Origin: Galeopsis tetrahit
Taxonomy: Eukaryota > Streptophyta > Magnoliopsida > Lamiales > Lamiaceae
NCBI GenBank assembly: GCA_963675135.1
Contig: OY776124.1
Coordinates: 8,136,677-8,200,676 of the forward strand
Direction: 5' to 3'
Length of the DNA: 64,000 bases
The translations under genes were made by a program, and so were the position numbers. Below are positions 58,204 through 64,000 of the stretch, one piece after another; the stretch's first letter is position 1, and each line of letters opens with the position of its first letter. The notes under the pieces were generated by a model that saw nothing but the letters and a program-made list of their open reading frames with translations, was not told the DNA's origin and did no database searches.

Positions 58204-58711
58204 CATGTATATAGTTTTGTTGTGTAATGTTAGGATTGTAATTATGTTAGAAAAATATGTATATTGTTAATTAGGATTAATTAAGATTGTTAATTGTTAT
58301 GAATGTGTTAATATAATTATTGTTATGTTTTATATATGCATGTATATATATGTGTTAATTATTAATTGGTGTGTTAATTGTTATGCATGAATGTGTTAAT
58401 TGGGAGAATTAATGTTATAATTAATTGTTGGAAATAAGTGAAATTAAATCGATGTTGGAGGCCGGGATGAGTTGTTTGTTTGTTGTAGATTGTGCGTTCC
58501 GACTTGAGTAATTTTACTCGAGTCGGAAATGGATGCACTAGGAACCTAAATATTTGGTGATACGATAGATTTAGATGAAACTCTGCCGAAATTTTTAAAT
58601 ATATATATATACATATATATATATATTATAGGAGTATATATTTATATTAATTAGAACAGTATAGTAATCAATGTTTAATTTCCAAAATACATTTGAAACA
58701 GATCGATTAAC

Positions 58712-59700
58712 ATGAATTATTCAAGTCGTAGTTGGATGTATAGCCCAAGATTGGTCAATGGGATTATGAGCCCCGAATTTATTAGTGGTGTAAATGGATT
58801 TATTGAAGCTGCCACTAGTAATCCGAATTCGATTTGGGAAGGAAAAATTAGGTGTCCTTGCTCGAAAGCTAGATGTCGAAATGAGACTTATAGAGATCCT
58901 AATGAAGTGAAGTCTCATTTATATCGAAATGGGTTTACACGAAATTATTATAATTGGATTTATCACGGTGAAGAGAGTTGGGGTCCACGTCCATTTCAAA
59001 AAACTAGTGAATTTGCGTCAACTTCAAATGAAGTTGACCCTATGGGACCTAGCTCGTACCACACTATGGTAGAAGAATTAATGGGTGACCCAAACATTGA
59101 TTTTGGAATCAACGCAGAAGAGAAGGCACATAATGAAGAACCCCCTAACGAGAATGCGTCACAGTTCTACGACATGCTTCGTGCAGCGGACCAAGACTTG
59201 TATCCTGGTTGTGAATCTCATTCGCAGTTGTCGTTCAATTCCAGATTGTTGAATATTAAAACCGAAAACAGATTGTCTGAAAGGGGATACAATCAAGTCG
59301 TTGAGTTGATTCGTGAGATTTGTCCTTCATAAAATAAGGTTCCCAAGAAATTTAACGACACCAAACACTTGATGAGTGGGATGGGTCTTCCGGTAGAAAG
59401 GATTCATTGTTGTGCACAGAACTGCATGTTATTTTGGGGTGCAGACAGCGAACTAGAGTTCTGTAAGATTTGTGGTGGATCACGGTATAAGCCGAGTAGG
59501 GTTGATGTAGATGGTCGGTTGAAAAAGAAACGCCTGGTTAAGGAGATGTTCTGCTTTCCCATAATTCCTCGTTTGCAAAGATTGTACATGTCCAAGGCCA
59601 CTGCGAAGGATATGACATGACATGCCTCGTACAGTTCTGATGACTCTGGTGTTATGCGTCACCCTGCAGACTCGTTGGCTTGGAAGCATTTGGACTTAAT
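58712..59700 (+). pseudogene. CACTA transposase N-terminal fragment
   Basis: Reads SRSWMYSPRLVNGIMSPEF, then the Cys/His-rich transposase-associated domain (IRCPCSKARCRNETYRD, NGFTRNYYNWIYHGEESWG), an acidic linker, and the start of the Tnp2 transposase domain (FWGADSELEFCKICGGSRYK, FCFPIIPRLQRLYMSKATAK). Stops at 59330-59332 (after EICPS) and at 59618-59620 (a Trp position) interrupt one frame. The frame continues to MRHPADSLAWKHLDL and ends near 59695, where the rest of the gene is deleted. It is a different family from the CACTA relic at 33664-34423, whose matching segment reads WYFPIIPRMY. Confidence 0.88.
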
Positions 59701-59985
59701 TAATAATAAAAGAATAAAATTGAGTTAATACATACATAAGTATAAATTATTAAATTTAGTATTAATGAAGGGATTTGTTAAATAAATTGAGTTAATTAAT
59801 ACATATATAAGTATAAGTTATTAAATTTAGTAATGAGGGGCTTTGTTAAATTAATTAAGTATTGAGCTAATATAATTAATTGAGTTAATAACATATAGTT
59901 GGTAATTTATTAAATTAATTGAGTTAAAGAATAAAAACAGAAATTAAAAGGGATAAATATATAATGCATTTAAAATATTACGATT

Positions 59986-60065
59986 AAAGCTCTTAGCCTA
60001 ATTGGCACACGGAGGGCGCATAAACTCTTCACATCCGGGAGGTCACGAGTTCGACCCCCCATGCG
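59986..60065 (+). repeat. tRNA-like SINE head (first)
   Basis: Pol III-type internal promoter boxes: an A-box-like TTAGCCTAATTGGCAC (59994-60009) and a B-box-like GAGTTCGACCCC (60048-60059), about 50 bp apart. No clean cloverleaf can be drawn, so a SINE or tRNA-derived relic is more likely than a working tRNA gene. Confidence 0.45.
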
Positions 60066-60087
60066 CGCGCCCAGGTCTGAATAAAAA

Positions 60088-60212
60088 GAATTAATGGTGG
60101 CCTGGTGGTGAGGGGTAAGAAAAGTGGCCTTAGAGACCTTGGGTAGAATTAATGGTGGCCTGGTGGTGAGGGGTAAGAAAAGTGGCCTTAGAGACCTTGG
60201 TTCGAAACCCAG
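60088..60212 (+). repeat. tRNA-like SINE head with a 58-bp direct duplication
   Basis: GGTGGCCTGGTGGTGAGGGG (A-box-like, as in plant SINEs) and GGTTCGAAACC (B box, 60199-60209). The first 55 bp or so, from GAATTAATGG to ACCTTGG, occur twice, at 60088 and 60146. A T-run follows. Confidence 0.55.
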
Positions 60213-60488
60213 GTTTGTTTTTTTTAAATACAACGTATTGGCGAGGGGCCTCGCTCTCGGGAAAAGGCGACGGGACACACTCTCGCTAATGGGCGACGGC
60301 ACGCGCCCTCGCCAATACGCGAGTGCGATTCTGCCCTCTGTAATAGGCGAGGGTGCCCTCGCCAATAAATTAGCGAGGAGCACTTCGGCGACGGCGACTT
60401 CCCCTCGCCTATGTTGTCGCCAAAACGCTTAAAGAGGGCAATTCCCTCGCCTTTGTCCTCTTTAAATGGGCTGTTTTTTGTAGTGACT

Positions 60489-60590
60489 GGTTTACAGAAT
60501 TTGGTATTGGCCCGACGTACAAGATGATTGTACGAGAGGTTCAAAAACGAGAGAGGTATTGGCCCGACAAGACAGATCCAATGCTTCCAA
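60489..60590 (-). pseudogene. Relic of an RLP C-terminal LRR region
   Basis: The minus strand reads LEALDLSC and, in another frame, FLNLSYNHLV. These match the last two LRRs of RLPs (compare LDSLDLSC and LSNLNVSYNHLV in the gene at 47126-49725), with the part between missing. The CACTA element at 57630-60485 is inserted at its lower-coordinate side. About 100 bp of clear similarity remain. Confidence 0.6.
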
Positions 60591-62847
60591 GGGCGGACCG
60601 TCAGCCTGCCCCAGTTTTTTTTTTCTTTTAATAATTAAAAATATTGTAGTTTTTGATTATGTATTTCAATATTTTATTCCTTTTCTTTCGAAATTATTTT
60701 TTTTATTTATGACTCATTTACTTTATTTAATTCATCTTTATTTAATTCGCCTTATTCATTTTTTATGGAGATATTGATGAAAATCAATATCATCTATATT
60801 TAATTCTCCTTGTTCATTTTTTATGGAGATATATATATGATGAAAATTAATATTAATATTTTATTAGATATTTATGCTTATATTTAGAAGATTTATTTTG
60901 ACTTTATTATATTTAGTATTTTTATGTTTTATATTCTTCAAATATATTTTATATTATAAATAGATAATTTTTACGGAGTATATTGTTATTAGGGAGTTGA
61001 ATTGATTAATAAAAAATGAGATTTTTTTTATCTTTTATTACATAAAATGACAAATATTATGAAAATAGTGAAAAACATTCGATAATAATGGAGGGAATAT
61101 TTGATTTAGTAATAAGTAATGAATAATTATTTTATGTATTGTTATTTAATTAATTTTATGTTTGATGTTTGCATTAATTATATTTGTATTTGACACTTGT
61201 GTTATTTGAAATAAAATGGAGAGTCATTATATATCTATTAGATGTTATAATTGTCTATTTGAAAAGATAGTTGTTTCAAAACATGATCCTAATATCAATG
61301 AATTCTATTGGATAAAAGATCGGACGACACAATGTTTACAATTTATAAACATTTTTTTTGCAATATATTTATTTTACTAGTCTGTTTCACAGTATTAATA
61401 ATAATGTATAAAATAATGCAATATATATATGAGTATATAAATAGTAAATGAAACCCGTCATGTTTCTAGTATCTTTAAAAGCATCAGGGTAAGTATTCTT
61501 TATATTGAATTTAGTTTCGAAAGAACTCAAAATGTTTCTAGTAAAAGTGCTAATTAAACCTAAAGGGTCAATTAAGGGAGTACTTTAAAAAAATTATGTT
61601 CAAAATAACCAACTTCTTACCACTTATTTTAAAGATTTTAGTTGAAACTTATACTCGAATTAAAATTGCCTTTAATTGATAAACTAATAATAAACATATA
61701 AGTTATATAACTATATACAATGCATTGTTTATCCAAGAGAATGGAATAATATATATATATAAAAGGAGGATGAGGGCTCTCCTGCATTCGACACATATGC
61801 ATTTGAGACCCCTCCTCCTTCTGCCACGTGTCTGCCATATCATATATTTATGCCATGTCACTGATTTTTATTGCTAATACAGGTTCTTCATAAAAATAAA
61901 AAAACGGTTCATATTCTCCCTCCTTAAAAGATAAAAAACGTTTTTTCAGCATGTTCATATTCTCCCTCTGTAAAAGATAAAAAGCGTTTTTTCTCAGCAA
62001 ACTATTCAATCTTCGTTCGGCGGCAGTGAATAGACGATGATCAATTTTAGTTAATGCATCCGTTCTCTTTTCCGTTATAAATCTCATCTCTTCAATTGTG
62101 TGTCTTTTCAGTTCCAATGCCAAGGGCTAGGAATACGTACAGTACGACGCCGTCAAAGGAGCCATATATAGACTTCAAAGATCTCAATGTTCTGCGATTC
62201 AGACTCGGCAGCTAGAGATCCCCTTCGTTCACCATAGGTATTTTTGCTAATTGCTCAATTACGTTTTTAGATTCTTAATTGTCCAACTCTTCAGATTGTT
62301 TCACAATGTGGTATGATAGGAAGGTAATTAAATGTAAATGGAATCATGGTTTGCGGTGAGACAATGAAACTGATGGAGAAGCGAAACTGATTGGAGGAGG
62401 AGATGAGCCTACCCGGAAAATTTGTACTTCTAATTCGGTACTATATATAAATTGCTTATGAATTTGTATCACAAAGGATATCGAAATTTGTATATGCCAA
62501 GTATATGGAAAGTATTTGATAGATTTCAATTGATTTGGAATTGGATTCTCATTTGAGAAAAATTTATGATGTATTTTATACTTGGCAAGGAAATGTAGAA
62601 ACACTTCTAACCTGGTAAATATTGTCATTTTCCTTTGTTTAGTGTTAATTTAGACTATTTCTTAACTAAAGCATCTGAACTCATAACAAGCTAAAACTCA
62701 TTATCAATTAGGATTCAAACTTCTTGCACATAGTATTCAAGAATTTTTCTAATCCTTATCATGGAATCCATAATCACCGGATCAATATTCGTTCGTCCTA
62801 AATTTATAGTTTTTGTGTTATACACATGTTTATGATGCTATCTGTAA
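60591..62847. other. AT-rich intergenic stretch
   Basis: No convincing gene. A block TTCATTTTTTATGGAGATAT occurs twice (about 60756 and 60813). CATATTCTCCCTC with the following AAAGATAAAAA repeats at about 61911 and 61955 and creates a 91-codon minus-strand frame without known features. A (TA)n run is at 61748-61760. Confidence 0.6.
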
Positions 62848-62953
62848 ACCTGTGGAAGGTAATCCTAGGAATGTTTTGTGTGAAGCAGTGGAAAAGCACA
62901 ACGCATTTGTTGGTTGTTGGTAGCCATGGTTGTTATGGACCTATCAAGAGGTA
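62848..62953 (+). pseudogene. Possible universal stress protein exon relic
   Basis: The plus strand reads PVEGNPRNVLCEAVEKHNAF and, after a small frame change, LVVGSHGCYGPIKR, followed by GTATATAT. This resembles the nucleotide-binding end of plant USP-domain proteins, where an intron often follows the xIKR motif. The frame break and one extra residue in the glycine motif point to a pseudogene. Neighbouring exons were not found. Confidence 0.4.
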
Positions 62954-64000
62954 TATATAGTTTCATCTTAATTCTTAACAATATGAAATCAGGTACTCTA
63001 CAAGAACTACACTTTTGTTGTATGCTATTAAAACATTGGTTTATAATTATATTGAATTTTAGAGTAGTTTCACTTGGGGCTTTTTCAACTGGTTTTTATT
63101 TTTGTTTAGGAATTGTTAGTTGGTTTATAAATTTAATTATTGCATTGAATATTTGTCTAAACGAAAGAAGTGATCAATTATTTGAAGGCAATTTTGAGTT
63201 TTCTCCGGTGAATCAAAATTTGGGTGAACTATTAGCCCCTTCAACGATTAGACAGGTACATACTGAGATTCGAAAATGAGGATAGTCATTTCGACCATGA
63301 GGCGATTTAGGCCAGCTTTTCTGAAACTTATTTGCTATAGCTCTTGGAGAAGGCATGATTTTTAGTTAAATGCAAATTAAATAATCGCATCATATGTATC
63401 CTATCAATTGCTACTGAAGTTCATCAATGTAGAAATGAATGGTACATGATGCACATAGCAATTTCAAGTGATCTTGCTAAAGTTACCAATGGAGGTTGTG
63501 GTTTTGTCTCAAATATGCCACTTCTGGTGACCTTTTGTCGTACTACCAAGTGTATAGACATATAAATCTCATATTTTCTATAATTGATACAGATCTGAAC
63601 ATTGAGAATGATTCTTCACTTCTTGTAGTGCAGATATGGATGCACTGGATTTTGGCATTACCCCCAGCCTCTAAGAGCAACATAAAGTCATTTGACTTTG
63701 GCAAAACATGAGATTTATGAAATTTATAAGTTGAAATACTATAACGAACTGCTATGCCAGAACAACGCCGAACAACCGCCGCTGTGGGGCTGCCAGCAAA
63801 TCCGAAAGGTGGAGGTTGTAATCCTATTCTGGTATTATTAGCTTTACTTTTATTATCCTATCTGTTGTGATTAACCATTGTAGTACTGGATTTTGAAGTT
63901 CCAGATCAGTAAGTTAAATTTATATCTGAGCAGGGTGCTGCAAAATTGGTAGTAGAAATTGTAAGTGTTGTATCTAATAAGATTGTCTTCGAAGTTGTTG
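62954..64000. other. Non-coding or unrecognised sequence at the window end
   Basis: Holds a hydrophobic plus-strand frame of 121 codons (62914-63279) overlapping the USP relic in another frame; no family recognised and not called. Nothing else identified up to 64000. Confidence 0.5.

Larger units (their letters stand above)
57630..60485 (+). mobile_element. Deleted CACTA transposon
   Basis: 2856 bp with termini CACTACAAAAAATTGC and, inverted, CACTACAAAAAACAGCCC. The 3-bp duplication ACT is at 57627-57629 and 60486-60488. Both ends (57650-57930 and 60236-60460) are packed with GGCGAGGG / CACTCGCTAATTGGCGAG-type sub-terminal repeats. Inside are the N-terminal part of the transposase (58712-59700) and tRNA-derived SINE heads (59986-60210). 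The catalytic part is deleted, so it is non-autonomous. Confidence 0.92.

Noticed and set aside
59986..60065. A working tRNA gene
   Set aside because: A- and B-box-like motifs are present, but no acceptor stem or clean anticodon arm can be drawn; called a SINE head.
61848..62123. Minus-strand frame of 91 codons
   Set aside because: It contains an internal DNA duplication, has no known domain and is AT-rich; not enough support.
62914..63279. Hydrophobic plus-strand frame of 121 codons
   Set aside because: It overlaps the USP-like relic in another frame, and its hydrophobicity is explained by T-rich sequence; no family recognised.

Overview
This 64 kb window comes from a plant nuclear genome, most likely a eudicot. 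It is AT-rich and holds a spliced plant receptor-like protein gene, a nuclear fragment of plastid ndhA, and plant-type LTR retrotransposons (SIRE-like and other Ty1/copia, Tekay-like and Athila/Tat-like Ty3/gypsy), CACTA and PIF/Harbinger DNA transposons and tRNA-derived SINE heads. No species can be named from the sequence. Most of the window is nested transposable elements, and many boundaries can be fixed from target-site duplications (TSDs).

Layout. 1-5989: the 5' LTR and gag of a minus-strand SIRE-like copia element inserted in the integrase region of a plus-strand copia pol. 6271-6480: a nuclear plastid fragment (ndhA). 6916-20106: body of a plus-strand SIRE-like element (decayed gag-pol, then a very long extra ORF). 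It is cut by two antisense solo LTRs (9593-11292, TSD ATACC; 13704-15502, TSD GGGAA), and a third (20107-21580, TSD AGTTG) lies in its 3' LTR. 20107-32072: that 3' LTR has become a complex array. Two unrelated LTRs sit in it, and parts of both are fused into a tandem repeat of about 1.44 kb (24427-28754). 32073-33663: an intact SIRE-like LTR next to an old minus-strand CACTA transposase relic (33664-34423). 35713-41142: a Tekay-like LTR (TSD GCTCT) inside the CACTA relic, itself carrying a gypsy solo LTR (35784-37352, TSD GTGAC) and a patch copied from the CACTA/SIRE junction. 41515-43243: a non-autonomous copia element.

43757-49725 is the genic part: a truncated LRR pseudogene on the plus strand, a TRIM-like element inside a minisatellite, and a three-exon LRR receptor-like protein gene on the minus strand (predicted 819 aa). 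Its N-terminal half looks like class XII LRR-RLK ectodomains and its C-terminal half is typical RLP. 50506-57328 is a full-length PIF/Harbinger element (TSD TAA) with an open Myb/SANT-like ORF1, a DDE transposase gene with one visible nonsense codon, and six CTTATAAG palindromes in each terminal region. 57630-60485 is a deleted CACTA element (TSD ACT) holding SINE heads and sitting in an RLP relic. 60591-64000 is mostly AT-rich non-coding sequence with a possible universal-stress-protein exon relic.

The only genes that look potentially functional are the receptor-like protein gene and ORF1 of the PIF/Harbinger element. The strongest points for follow-up are the chimeric LTR tandem array, the RLK/RLP hybrid receptor, the PIF/Harbinger element with its paired palindrome clusters, and the copied junction patch. 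All calls are by eye; no database search or alignment was run.
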